From positions 1 through 51,350 of the forward strand of contig JAUIHI010000043.1 of NCBI GenBank assembly GCA_030432295.1: 51,350 nucleotides of DNA. Direction: 5' to 3'. A program made the translations under genes and the position numbers. Shown here one piece after another: positions 39,308 to 48,320 of the stretch. Under the pieces are notes generated by a model, which worked only from the letters and a program-made list of their open reading frames with translations, had not been told where the DNA came from and ran no database searches. The first letter of the stretch is position 1. Each line of letters opens with the position of its first letter. Source of the DNA: Anaerolineae bacterium. Its GTDB lineage: Bacteria; Chloroflexota; Anaerolineae; Caldilineales; Caldilineaceae.

Positions 39308-40225
39308 TCTGAGCACCCGCTTCGGCACTTTGCAGACCATCGTATACGCGGGGTCGAAGATATTGCCCAGGTCGTATTCCACGCATTGGCCCATCAGAAT
39401 GTGCGCGCCCACCGGGTCCAGGTCGTAGTCGTTTTGCAGCCAACGCAGCATTTCGGTAGTGGCGTGCTGCACGCACTGGTCAAGCGGGCGGGCGTTGCCG
39501 ACGGTGAAAATGTAGTCGGCGTTCTCGCCCCGGGGCCAGTGGATGGGCTTACCCTTCTGCACGGAAAGGGTCACCTGCACGTCAAAGGAGATTTCGATGC
39601 CCGTGCCCACAATCTCCCCATCCCCTTGCAGTGCGTGACCGTCGCCGATGTGGAAGAGCGCGCCTTCGGTCAGCACCGGAAAGTAGACTGTCACCCCTTC
39701 CACAAAGCCCCGGTAGTCCATATTGCCCCCGTGCTGCGCGGAAGTCGCGGTGGAAATCGCCTCGCCCCGAGCCGGAGCCACCCCAAAGCAGCCCACCATC
39801 GGCGCCAGAGGCAGAGAAAACGTGCCCAGACTCGTCGATGTGTCGTCCAGCGTGGCGGTTCCCGCGGCGTTGTCGATGTTCCAGATGGCCAGGGAATCCT
39901 CCGGGCGGGCGGGCCAGGGCAGTTGGGTCACGTAGTCCGGGTCCACCACATTGGGGGCCACCATTTTGCGGGTCCAGCCGGTGGGTCGGTTGGGGGTCAG
40001 TTTGTCCAGATGGACGACGAGCGTATCTCCTGGCTCCGCCCCCTCCACATAAAAGGGACCGGTCATCGGGTTACCCCGGGGGGTAATCGGTTCGCCGCTG
40101 GCGTCTTGCCCCCCGGCGTCTACGGTAGTCGTGACGATTGTGTCGCCGCTCTGGACGCGCAGGACGGGCGGGTGGGAGCCGATAGTTGTGTGGTATTGGG
40201 TGGGCTGGAAGTGATGGACGGTCAT
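39305..40225 (-). CDS. Acetamidase/formamidase family protein
   Basis: 306 residues. It matches the FmdA/AmdA family: VQSGDTIVTTTVDAGG, NPMTGPFYVEGAEPGDTLVV (the NP-x-TGP-x-x-x-x-GAEPGD signature), LAPMVGCFGVAPA, HGGNMDYRGF and a metal-binding-type GDGHALQGDGE. It hydrolyses short amides to the acid and ammonia. The start at 40225 has GGAGG on the minus strand 12 bases upstream. It is convergent with the GtrA gene across a hairpin. Confidence 0.92.
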   Translation of the reverse strand: MTVHHFQPTQYHTTIGSHPPVLRVQSGDTIVTTTVDAGGQDASGEPITPRGNPMTGPFYVEGAEPGDTLVVHLDKLTPNRPTGWTRKMVAPNVVDPDYVTQLPWPARPEDSLAIWNIDNAAGTATLDDTSTSLGTFSLPLAPMVGCFGVAPARGEAISTATSAQHGGNMDYRGFVEGVTVYFPVLTEGALFHIGDGHALQGDGEIVGTGIEISFDVQVTLSVQKGKPIHWPRGENADYIFTVGNARPLDQCVQHATTEMLRWLQNDYDLDPVGAHILMGQCVEYDLGNIFDPAYTMVCKVPKRVLR

Positions 40226-40270
40226 TGAATTTTTTCCTCCGTTGTTGAGCAGATGATAAAAGCAAACAAG

Positions 40271-40456
40271 ACTAGCGCCGGTTGAGTAGCTGACAGAATC
40301 TGAAGGATTCTGCGTCTTCGAGGCGTATCGAAACCAAACGGGTCGTACCGAAAAGTGAAAATCGCGTATTCACCCGCCATCTGGGTTTCGATACGCCGCC
40401 GCCAACAGACTTCGAGTTCGGCAGCGATCCGCGGCGGCTACTCAACCGGCGACGGC
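40271..40456. repeat. Foldback element, GCGCCGGTTGAGTAG family, copy 2
   Basis: GACTAGCGCCGGTTGAGTAG at the left, CTACTCAACCGGCGACGG at the right. Inner arms GTATCGAAACCAAACGGG and GGGTTTCGATACGCC. The 340-base gap between the acetamidase and phosphoesterase genes otherwise shows only a -10-like TACAAT at 40526. Confidence 0.85.
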
Positions 40457-40565
40457 TGATCTGACGGCTGATCTGTCGCTATTATACTTTGACAGGCCAT
40501 TTTCTGCGATCCGCCCGAATTGGGGTACAATTTTGTTTTAGCGAACCACCACCCCCGGACCTCCC

Positions 40566-41549
40566 ATGCGCCTGGCCGTTCTCGCCGACATCCACGGAAA
40601 TCTGCCCGCTTTTCAGGCTGTGCTCGCCGAATTGGAGCGCATCCAGCCCGACTTTGTGGTGGTGAATGGCGATCTGATCAACCCCATCCCCTTCAACGGT
40701 GAAGTCATCGACACCATCCGGGCGACGGATTGGGCGGTGGTGCGGGGCAACCACGAATTCTACCTGCTCGATTTTGGCACAGAGCGGGCCATCCCCGGCT
40801 CGGACGACCCGGTGCGCTGGGGCAGCCTGCACTGGCTGGTGCGCAATGTGACTGCCGAACAGGCCCGCTTCCTGGCCGCGCTGCCCGACGAGCGCACCCT
40901 CTACTTTCCCGGAACCCAGCCCATCCGCATGGCCCACGGCGTGCCCGGACGCAACCGGGTGGGATTCTATCAGCAGATGCCCGCGGAGAAGATTCTGCTG
41001 GAAATCCGGAACATTCCCGAACATACGCTCATCTCCGCCCACACCCACGTCCAAGTGGACCGGCAGCTTGCCCTCTCGAATAGCAACGATCTCCAGGCCA
41101 ACCCCCACGGCGAGGACGGCCACTATTTGCAGAACAGCGGCCCGGAGGCTACCGGCTACTGGCATCTGATGAACCCCGGCAGTGTGGGCCTGCCCCTGGA
41201 AAAAGACACCCGCGCCGCCTTTGCTGTGCTTGAAAGTGTGCCAGAGAGTGTGGAACGGGGCGGCTGGCGGGTGACCCATCATCGGGTGGAGTACGACCGA
41301 CGACCTGCGCTGGAAGCCTTTTTCAGCAGCGGACTGATCGATGCGGGCGGTCCGATTGCCACGATTTTCTACTGGGAGCTGGTGACCGCGGAGCCGGAGA
41401 TTGTGGACTACTACCGCTGGTGTCGCAACAACGGCTACGACGCGGACGGCGACCTGACCGGCGCCTTTGCCGCCTACGTGCAGGCCACCGGTCGTGACGC
41501 CTACGTGCGCCAGCACGACCCCCTCCACAACCGCGCGCTGACCCGATGA
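40566..41549 (+). CDS. Metallophosphoesterase (YfcE-like), first of a tandem pair
   Basis: 327 residues. Motifs of calcineurin-like phosphodiesterases: LADIHGN, VVNGDLINP, VVRGNHE and SAHTHV. Between the last motif and MNPGSVGLP there is an extra segment of about 30 residues (LSNSNDLQANPHGEDGHYLQ...) absent from the paralogue downstream. The C-terminal ~90 residues are an extension shared with it. It probably hydrolyses phosphomono- or diesters with two metals; the substrate is unknown. Its stop overlaps the next gene by 4 bases. Confidence 0.85.
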   Translation: MRLAVLADIHGNLPAFQAVLAELERIQPDFVVVNGDLINPIPFNGEVIDTIRATDWAVVRGNHEFYLLDFGTERAIPGSDDPVRWGSLHWLVRNVTAEQARFLAALPDERTLYFPGTQPIRMAHGVPGRNRVGFYQQMPAEKILLEIRNIPEHTLISAHTHVQVDRQLALSNSNDLQANPHGEDGHYLQNSGPEATGYWHLMNPGSVGLPLEKDTRAAFAVLESVPESVERGGWRVTHHRVEYDRRPALEAFFSSGLIDAGGPIATIFYWELVTAEPEIVDYYRWCRNNGYDADGDLTGAFAAYVQATGRDAYVRQHDPLHNRALTR

Positions 41550-42448
41550 CACCCCTGCTGCGCCTTAGCCGTCTGCGGCTCGCTTTCCTGGGCGACATCC
41601 ACGGCAACCTGCCCGCGCTGGAAGCCGCGCTGGCCCATCTGGACGAAACCCAATCCCCGGATGGGGTCTATCTGCTGGGCGATCTGGTCAACCGCTGCCC
41701 CTGGAGCGGCGAAGTGATGGACCTGCTGCGGGCGCGGGGCCGGCCTTCCGTCTTCGGCAACCACGACCTGGTCATCAGCCGCCTGCACACCCCGGAAATC
41801 CGCCCCCCCTTCGACGAACGCAGCCGTTTCCCGGTGATGTACTGGACGTGGGATCACCTGACAGCCGAACAGATTGGCACACTCCACGCCCTGCCCGCGG
41901 AGATGACCGTCGCCCTGGACGGCGCCCCCCCCATTCGTCTGCTGCACGGGCTACCTGGCAACCCATTCGTGGGCGTCTACCCGGAGAGCGACGCCGGGGA
42001 GATCGCCCAGCAATTCGGCGACTACACTGAGCCGGTCGTTATCAGCGGCCACACCCACCGGCCCTTGGACCGGCAGATGGGCGGCAAGCACTTCCTCAAC
42101 CCCGGCAGCATCGGCCTGCCCTACAACGGCGATCCCCGCGCCCAGTATCTGACTCTCGACCTGCTGCCCGGCACAGAAAACGGTGGCGTCGGCCCCCGCT
42201 GGCAGCCGACTTTCCACCGCATCGAATACGACACTTCCCTCGTCCCCGCCGCCTTTGAAGCATCGGGGATGCTGGCCGAGGCCGGACCCGTGGCCCAACT
42301 TTATTTGGCGACGGTTCTCAACGGCGAACCCTGGGCCAGCGATTTCGCCTATTGGCTGAGCCGGCAGCCCAGCAGGCGGGAGGATATAGCCGCGGCGGTG
42401 GAGGAGTATTTGAGGACGTATGGGCCGGGGCATTGGGCGTTTATTTAA
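41546..42448 (+). CDS. Metallophosphoesterase (YfcE-like), second of a tandem pair
   Basis: 300 residues. FLGDIHGN, YLLGDLVNR, SVFGNHD, VVISGHTHRP and HFLNPGSIGLP form a complete metal site. It is similar in architecture to the gene upstream, including a C-terminal extension (EASGMLAEAGPVAQLYL), so the pair arose by duplication. They are translationally coupled through ATGA (41546-41549). Substrate unknown. Confidence 0.85.
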   Translation: MTPLLRLSRLRLAFLGDIHGNLPALEAALAHLDETQSPDGVYLLGDLVNRCPWSGEVMDLLRARGRPSVFGNHDLVISRLHTPEIRPPFDERSRFPVMYWTWDHLTAEQIGTLHALPAEMTVALDGAPPIRLLHGLPGNPFVGVYPESDAGEIAQQFGDYTEPVVISGHTHRPLDRQMGGKHFLNPGSIGLPYNGDPRAQYLTLDLLPGTENGGVGPRWQPTFHRIEYDTSLVPAAFEASGMLAEAGPVAQLYLATVLNGEPWASDFAYWLSRQPSRREDIAAAVEEYLRTYGPGHWAFI

Positions 42449-42484
42449 TGAGGAGAAAGCATTTTACGCTGCTACATCACTCCG

Positions 42485-43330
42485 CTAAATACTTTTTTTC
42501 CACTCTTTGCGTTCTTGCTCGCTCATTTCGTCCGAGTTGATTGCCCCTGCAGCTATAGGGTCGAAATCGTCAGGCCATTTGGTGTAACTGTTGTATAGTA
42601 CCCCTTCGATTTTTGCTGCCCAAAGGTCCACTCCTATGAGGTTGGCTCCCGAAAGGCTCGCCCCTGTGAGGTTGGCTCCCGAAAGGTTCGCCCCTGTGAG
42701 GTTGGTTCCCGAAAGGTTCGCCCCTGCGAGGTTGGCTTCCACAAGTTCCGCCCCTGTGAGGTTGGCTTCCACAAGGTCCGCCCTTATGAGATTGGCTATC
42801 TCAAGCTCCGCCCCTGCGAGGTTAGCTTCCCAGAGAAACACCCCTGCGAGGTTAGCTCCCAGAAGGACCGCTCCTTTCAGGTTAGCATCCGCAAGGTGCG
42901 CCCCTGCAAGGTTGGCTCTCATAAGGTCCGCCCCTATAAATGATCCATCCTCCAGCCATCCCTCGTTTTTGGCAATTCTCGCCGCGTCAAGGGCAAAGTC
43001 GTTACTCAGGCTTCCCATCTGGCGAATAACGCTCTGCTTATACTCCTGGGCACTTCTCCGGCGATTCAATTCATCGATCCCCAAGACCGCCCCACCCGTG
43101 CTGATCATCTCCGGCCACAGGTCGTGCAAAAGAGAGCCGGGTTCGGTCACGAAGAAGACCGTCACACCGGCGACAATCAGCAGCAACGCGATGGCCTGGA
43201 TAATGCGCAGTTCCTTCTCGCCGGGCACATCCCAATATTTTCGGATGTGCCAGGGCAATGGGTTGAGCGCAATCAGCCCGCCCACAGCCCACACAATCAG
43301 ACCGACTGCGATTGCAATGTCAAGCCACAT
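42485..43330 (-). CDS. Membrane-anchored pentapeptide-repeat protein
   Basis: 281 residues. Two hydrophobic segments near the N terminus (about 3-20, then IIQAIALLLIVAGVTVFFV) precede a linker. About 24 pentapeptide repeats of the A(D/N)LxG type follow (LMRANLAGAHLADANLKGAV to SGANLIGVDL), predicting a right-handed quadrilateral beta-helix about 120 residues long. The start at 43330 was chosen for the TM-proximal MWLDIAIAVG and an AGGAA site. Such helices can mimic DNA or mediate binding; the function is unknown here. Confidence 0.85.
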   Translation of the reverse strand: MWLDIAIAVGLIVWAVGGLIALNPLPWHIRKYWDVPGEKELRIIQAIALLLIVAGVTVFFVTEPGSLLHDLWPEMISTGGAVLGIDELNRRRSAQEYKQSVIRQMGSLSNDFALDAARIAKNEGWLEDGSFIGADLMRANLAGAHLADANLKGAVLLGANLAGVFLWEANLAGAELEIANLIRADLVEANLTGAELVEANLAGANLSGTNLTGANLSGANLTGASLSGANLIGVDLWAAKIEGVLYNSYTKWPDDFDPIAAGAINSDEMSEQERKEWKKSI

Positions 43331-43994
43331 AAGCGGGTTCCTGTTTTGGTACGGTGGGTGCGGTTTTGAACCGCACATTTGTGAATGTCCGCCAATTGTG
43401 CGGCTATAAGCCGCCCCTACGCCATCTCCGATTGCATGACGGTAAGTATACCTTTCGGGAAGCGGCCAGGACAACTTCGCAATTTCCTCAAAGCAGTGGC
43501 CTCTTCCCGGAGGGTGCTTTCGCCGATCCGCTCCTGGGTTTCACTTCGACAGGCTCAGTACAAGCGACAGGCTCAACCGGCGTCGCTGATCTTCGCTCTG
43601 CGTTCCTAACGACACAAGACCAGCGCGTTGAGTAGGAGTCGCTTCAGAAAGCGGGGGCTGTTTCCCGCCGTATCGAAACCGAGCGAGTGGGAAGAACCGT
43701 CTCGTCAACCCACTCCTGGGTTTCGATACGCCTCGAAGACTCGGCTACTCAACCGGCGTCGCTAGTCCCCGGTCCGCTTTCCCCGCTCTCAGTCGGCGTC
43801 GCTAATCCTCATTCCCCATTCAACGGCATTTCGTCGGCTTCGTTCGTCTGCCGTCCGCGGTCCGCCGTCCAGCCTTCCGCATTCCCCCTTCCGCACTCCG
43901 CATTCAATACGTCCCCCCTCCGCAGCGGAACTTCATCTCCTGAAAGAGCGTCCAAAATTTGATTTGCCGCGCCTTTCAGGATACAATATCCGTT
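43331..43994. repeat. 660-base gap built entirely of dispersed repeats
   Basis: No gene is supported. From left to right: a GCGGTTTTGAACCGCAC hairpin and CGGCTATAAGCCGCCCCTAC (43350-43430); a CCTTTCGGGAAGCGGCCA palindrome (43451-43514) related to 10843-10933; two CTTCGACAGGCTCA copies (43544-43582); foldback element copy 3 (43619-43764: CAGCGCGTTGAGTAG ... CTACTCAACCGGCG); TCGGCGTCGCTAATCC; a GTCCGCGGTCCGCCGTCC tract (43853 on); and CCGCATTCCCCCTTCCGCAC words. Confidence 0.8.
43619..43764. repeat. Foldback element, GCGCCGGTTGAGTAG family, copy 3
   Basis: Left end CCAGCGCGTTGAGTAG, right end CTACTCAACCGGCG. Inner arms CCGTATCGAAACCGAGCG and GGGTTTCGATACGCC as in the other copies. Confidence 0.8.
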
Positions 43995-46900
43995 ATGCCT
44001 TTTACGATTCATGCCGCCTGGCTTCCTTCCGAGTCCAAAGTTCCCAACGGTCAACTCTTTCTGTGGGCCGAAAACCACATCCCCGCTGCAGCCGACGAAA
44101 ACGGCCACGACCCCGTAGGTCGGACCGGTGGTCCGACTGTCGAAGCGAATGGATTGAACGGTCGGACTGACAGTCCGACGTACCCGGGGCAGAATGGACG
44201 CAGCCGCGCCGCCAAAGTGCCCTCCCATCCGGGCCAGTTGGCTGTGGGACCCTTCCGCCAGATGGTGCGCCAACTGGCGACCGCAGAGGAGACCGACAGC
44301 ACACCCAGCAACGCCCTGGTCTGGCTGCCCACCCAGCACGGACACCCGCTGACCCGTCTCGGCTCCTTTCAAAAGGGCGTCTCCACACTGGCCAACGGCG
44401 ACGCAGGGCCATCGTTTCTCTCGCCCTGGCAGGTGACCGGGCTGACCCTGGAACCCTTTCACGCCCTCACTTTCCTCAGCCGGTTGAGCAACCAGAGTCT
44501 GATCGAAGCGACCGAGCCGTCGTCGCCCCTGCGCCACGCCCGGCTGGGCAACGACCTGCGCTTTTGGAGCCACGCGGCCAAGACTGTGCTGGAAGTGTTG
44601 GCCGGTCAACACCTGCTGCCCGGTCTCCTGGCCGACAGCAGTGGACGCTTTCAGGCCCTCTGGCAGCCCCAACTGCTGGACCCAATCCTGCGCCGCCGGG
44701 TGGAGGCACTGGTCGAGGCCATGCCCCCCATCTGCCGGGCCTACAATCTGGAAAGTCTGGACCTGGCCTATTCGCCCAGCCAACTGACCGAACATTTCAT
44801 CGCCGCGCTGGTGGACCAGGCAGTGCGCAATTGGGCCGCGCCCGTACAGAGCGCAGGCCAATCCGCGCCCGCCGCTGGGGTTTCGACAGGCTCAACCGAC
44901 CAGCTCACGGCGACACCCTCTCCGGCCCGCCAGTGGCTGAGCGCGCTGCTTTCGGCCAAGACGACCGTCGATCTGCCGCCCCAGCCCGCCCACACCCTTT
45001 TTCAGGATTGGGTCGGCTGGTTCGAGCAGTTGCACATCGCCAGCGCTGACGCCCAGTTCCGGGTGGCCTTTGCCCTGGAAGCACCGGAAGCCGACAACCC
45101 GACCCGCTGGATTCTGCGCTACTTCCTCCAGGCCCGCAGCGATTCCGAACTGACCGTCTCGGCCCAGCAGGTCTGGCAGGAGAAGAGCCACAGCCTGCGT
45201 CTGGGCGAAATGCGCTTCGACCAGCCCCAGGAGCGACTGCTGGCCGGTCTGGGCATTGCCAGCCGTCTCTTCCCGCCCATCAAAGAGAGCCTGCGCACCT
45301 CCCGCCCGGAGATGGCCCTGCTCACCACCGCGGAGGCCCACCAATTTTTGCGGGAGATCGGCCCGTTGCTGGAAAGCAGCGGTTTTGGGCTGATCCTGCC
45401 CGACTGGTGGCAGCAGCGGGGACGCTCCCGCTTGGGGATGCGGCTGCGGCTCTTCAGCCAACGGCCCGGGAGCGACGAGTCGCTGAATGGGCGGCTCAAC
45501 GATCATTTGAAGGGCGACCGCAATGGCGACCGCAACGGTCACGTCCCGCCGAAGAGCAGCGCGCTGACCCTCAACAGTCTGATCCGCTATCGCTGGGAAC
45601 TGACGCTGGGCGAAGAGACGCTGGACAAAGACGAGTTCGAGGGGCTGATCGCAATGCAGTCGCCGCTGGTCAATATCCGCGGGCGCTGGCTGGAACTGGA
45701 CCCGGAGCAGATGGCCGCGGCCCGCACCTTTTTGCAGGGCAACCAGGCCGAGGGGCAGACGAATCTGCTGCAAGCCCTGCGCATGGCCCAGTCCTACTCT
45801 GACACTGAGACCCCCACCCCCAGCCCCTCCCCCGCAGCAGGGGAGGGGGGCGATCTTTCGTTTGGCATCAACCTGCCCGACAATCTACCCCTGGACACAG
45901 TGGAGATCGAAGGCTGGCTGGACGAGGTACTCCAGCGGCTGCGCAATGCCAGCGCGATGGAGGAACTGGCCGAGCCGGAGGGCTTTATCGGCACGTTGCG
46001 CCCCTACCAGCGCCGGGGCGCGGGCTGGCTCTGGTATCTGCGTCGCCTGGGGCTGGGCGCGTGCCTGGCCGACGATATGGGGCTGGGCAAGACGATTGAG
46101 GCCATCGGTCTGCTGCTCCACGCCCGTTTTGTGGCCGCAGCCCAGGGCGAGACACTGACCCCCACACTGCTCATCTGCCCGACGAGCGTCGTCGCCAACT
46201 GGCGCCACGAGATCGAACGCTTTGCCCCGACAATGCCAGCGATGGTCCATCACGGCAGCGGGCGGCTGGACGGCGAAGAATTCGCGGCGGCGTTGACCGA
46301 ACACGAGCTGGTCATCACCAGCTATGGCACAGCCCGGCGGGACATCGAACTGCTCTCCCAAACCGAGTGGAGTACGCTGATTCTGGACGAGGCCCAGAAC
46401 ATCAAAAACCCCGCGGCCAAGCAGACCCAGGCCGTGCGTCGCATCCCCGCGGCCAGCCGAATCGCCCTCACCGGCACGCCTGTGGAGAACCGGTTGCTGG
46501 AACTGTGGAGTCTGATGGAGTTTCTCAACCCCGGCTATCTGGGCAGCCGGGAGAGCTTCCGGCAGCAGTATGTGCTGCCCATCGAGCGCTACAACGACGA
46601 GGCAGCGGCCGCGGAGCTGCGCCGTCTGGTTCAGCCCTTCCTCCTGCGCCGCCTGAAGACCGACCCGACGATTATCTCCGACCTGCCGGAGAAGAACGAA
46701 ATGGTCGTCTATTGCCCGCTTTCCAAAGAGCAGGCCAAACTCTACAACGATGTGGTGGCAGAGACGATGGCCCGTGTAGAGGCCAGCGAGGGCATCCAAC
46801 GCCGGGGGCTGGTGCTCAGTCTGCTGCTCAAACTGAAGCAGGTCTGTAACCACCCGGCCCACTATCTGGGCCAGCAGAAGCCTCTGATCGGGCGCAGCGG

Positions 46901-47450
46901 CAAGCTCAGCCGTCTGACCGCGATGGTGGAGGAGGCGCTGAGTGTGGACGACCGGGCGCTGATCTTCACCCAATTTGTCGAAATGGGCCACCTGCTCAAA
47001 GCCCATTTGGAGGAGAGCTTTGGCGGGGAAGTCCTCTTTTTGCACGGGGGCACGCCCGCGGCCAAGCGGGACCAGATGGTGCAGGCTTTCCAGGCCGAAA
47101 AGGGCGGGCCGTCGATTTTCATCCTCAGTCTGCGCGCCGGTGGGGTGGGGCTGAACCTGACGAGGGCCAATCACGTCTTCCACTTTGACCGCTGGTGGAA
47201 CCCCGCGGTGGAGAACCAGGCCACAGACCGGGCCTTCCGCATCGGCCAGAAGCGGGCCGTGCAGGTCTACAAATTTGTGGTGGCGGGGACACTGGAAGAG
47301 CGCATCCACGAACTGATCGAGAGCAAACAGAGTCTGGCCGAGTCGATTGTGGGCAGCGGCGAGGATTGGCTGTCGGACCTGGACACGGATCAGTTGCGGG
47401 ACCTGCTCAGCCTGCGCCGGGACGAAATTGAAGAGGAGGCGCTGGCCTGA
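43995..47450 (+). CDS. SNF2-family helicase with N-terminal DUF3670-like region
   Basis: 1151 residues. Residues 1-650 form the N-terminal module typical of bacterial SNF2 proteins (including EGLIAMQSPLVNIRGRWLEL, DUF3670-like). SNF2 core: LRPYQRRGAGWLWYL, Walker A DDMGLGKTIE (about 696), ILDEAQNIKN (about 797), ALTGTPVENRL; helicase C has SLRAGGVGLNLTRANHVFHF and DRAFRIGQKRAVQVYKF. It is an ATP-driven dsDNA translocase. At least three stretches of the N-terminal half are repeat-derived insertions, plus a short direct repeat. It overlaps by one base with the SWIM-domain gene, its usual partner. Possible roles are repair or defence. Confidence 0.92.
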   Translation: MPFTIHAAWLPSESKVPNGQLFLWAENHIPAAADENGHDPVGRTGGPTVEANGLNGRTDSPTYPGQNGRSRAAKVPSHPGQLAVGPFRQMVRQLATAEETDSTPSNALVWLPTQHGHPLTRLGSFQKGVSTLANGDAGPSFLSPWQVTGLTLEPFHALTFLSRLSNQSLIEATEPSSPLRHARLGNDLRFWSHAAKTVLEVLAGQHLLPGLLADSSGRFQALWQPQLLDPILRRRVEALVEAMPPICRAYNLESLDLAYSPSQLTEHFIAALVDQAVRNWAAPVQSAGQSAPAAGVSTGSTDQLTATPSPARQWLSALLSAKTTVDLPPQPAHTLFQDWVGWFEQLHIASADAQFRVAFALEAPEADNPTRWILRYFLQARSDSELTVSAQQVWQEKSHSLRLGEMRFDQPQERLLAGLGIASRLFPPIKESLRTSRPEMALLTTAEAHQFLREIGPLLESSGFGLILPDWWQQRGRSRLGMRLRLFSQRPGSDESLNGRLNDHLKGDRNGDRNGHVPPKSSALTLNSLIRYRWELTLGEETLDKDEFEGLIAMQSPLVNIRGRWLELDPEQMAAARTFLQGNQAEGQTNLLQALRMAQSYSDTETPTPSPSPAAGEGGDLSFGINLPDNLPLDTVEIEGWLDEVLQRLRNASAMEELAEPEGFIGTLRPYQRRGAGWLWYLRRLGLGACLADDMGLGKTIEAIGLLLHARFVAAAQGETLTPTLLICPTSVVANWRHEIERFAPTMPAMVHHGSGRLDGEEFAAALTEHELVITSYGTARRDIELLSQTEWSTLILDEAQNIKNPAAKQTQAVRRIPAASRIALTGTPVENRLLELWSLMEFLNPGYLGSRESFRQQYVLPIERYNDEAAAAELRRLVQPFLLRRLKTDPTIISDLPEKNEMVVYCPLSKEQAKLYNDVVAETMARVEASEGIQRRGLVLSLLLKLKQVCNHPAHYLGQQKPLIGRSGKLSRLTAMVEEALSVDDRALIFTQFVEMGHLLKAHLEESFGGEVLFLHGGTPAAKRDQMVQAFQAEKGGPSIFILSLRAGGVGLNLTRANHVFHFDRWWNPAVENQATDRAFRIGQKRAVQVYKFVVAGTLEERIHELIESKQSLAESIVGSGEDWLSDLDTDQLRDLLSLRRDEIEEEALA
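44115..44183 (+). repeat. 69-bp in-frame palindromic insert in the SNF2 gene
   Basis: GTAGGTCGGACCGGTGGTCC at the left and GTCGGACTGACAGTCCGACG then TAC at the right; the ends GTAGGTCGGA/TCCGACGTAC are complementary with one change. Exactly 23 codons (about residues 41-63), no stop, in a hydrophilic linker. Confidence 0.8.
44881..44898 (+). repeat. TTTCGACAGGCTCAACCG repeat inside the SNF2 gene
   Basis: An 18-base match to the dispersed word that is intergenic at 43544-43582. It encodes VSTGSTD in a low-complexity linker. Confidence 0.65.
45809..45850 (+). repeat. C/G-tract palindrome inside the SNF2 gene
   Basis: CCCCAGCCCCTCCCCCGCAG pairs with CAGGGGAGGGGGG, encoding the TPSPSPAAGEGG linker. 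It resembles CTCCTCTCCCA...TGGGAGAGGAGG palindromes at the right window edge. Confidence 0.65.
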
Positions 47451-48298
47451 TGACGAACGCACTTTTTGCCGGGGGCGGCGCGGTCTGGTCCGAGCGCTGG
47501 CACGGGCTGATGGACGAACTGGGCTACGATATGCGCCGGGGACGCTCCCACGCACGGCGGGGGCGGGTGACCGCGGTGGAGGTGCAGGTGGGGCGGGTGA
47601 CGGCTCAGGTGCAGGACACGGATTTGGGCGCGTGCGATGTGGAGGTGCTGCTGACCGTCCACGACGACGACGCCTGGAACCGGGTGCTGGATTCTCTGGG
47701 CGGCCAGGCCATCTACGCGGCCCAACTGCTGGCCGGGGACCTGCCCCACTCCATCGACGAGCGCTTTCAGGAGGAGGGGGTCCATCTGCTGCCCGCAGGC
47801 CGCTATGAGTTGGAGGCCCACTGCTCGGTCTGCGCGGCCTGGGAGCAGCCCTGCAAGCACGTCTCGGCGGTGCTTTTTGTGATGGGCCAGATGTTGGACG
47901 AGGACCCCTGGCTGCTCTTTCGCCTGCGGGGGCGGGATCGCCAGCAGGTGTTGCAGGCCATGCGTCAGCGGCGCAGCGAGGGAGACGACGCCTCGCCACC
48001 CGCCCCGGTGGAGCGTCGCCAGTTGGCCGCGCCCAGCTTTGCCCCGTTGCAGGAAAATGCGACCACGCCCCTACCCCTCTCCACCCAAATCGACAACTTT
48101 TGGGGACGGGGCAAGCAGTTGGCCGACCTGCACCACCACATCAGCCCGCCGCCCATCCGCCTGGCCCTCCTGCGCCGCCTGGGCCATCCCCCCTTCCGCA
48201 CAGAGAGCCTGGAAACCTACGACCAGCTCGTGGCGGTCTACGAAGCGGTGAGCGGGGCCGCGCTGGCGTTGGCCTTTGCTCCGGAGGTGGAGGAGTGA
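47450..48298 (+). CDS. SWIM zinc-finger protein, partner of the SNF2 helicase
   Basis: 282 residues. SWIM zinc finger at about residues 125-140: HCSVCAAWEQPCKHVSAVLF (C-x2-C-x6-C-x-H). Residues 1-120 contain beta-rich segments (RGRVTAVEVQVGRVTAQVQD) and the C-terminal third has low-complexity and helical regions. Such proteins are commonly encoded immediately after bacterial SNF2 helicases; the start codon overlaps the SNF2 stop (TGATG). The finger probably binds DNA or the helicase. Confidence 0.88.
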   Translation: MTNALFAGGGAVWSERWHGLMDELGYDMRRGRSHARRGRVTAVEVQVGRVTAQVQDTDLGACDVEVLLTVHDDDAWNRVLDSLGGQAIYAAQLLAGDLPHSIDERFQEEGVHLLPAGRYELEAHCSVCAAWEQPCKHVSAVLFVMGQMLDEDPWLLFRLRGRDRQQVLQAMRQRRSEGDDASPPAPVERRQLAAPSFAPLQENATTPLPLSTQIDNFWGRGKQLADLHHHISPPPIRLALLRRLGHPPFRTESLETYDQLVAVYEAVSGAALALAFAPEVEE

Positions 48299-48320
48299 GG
48301 GGGACGGCGGACGGCGGACC

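Noticed and set aside
45885..47999. 704-residue minus-strand open frame opposite the SNF2 and SWIM genes
   Set aside because: It is antisense to well-supported helicase motifs, with composition typical of a GC-rich shadow frame (Pro/Arg/Gln-rich) and no domain.
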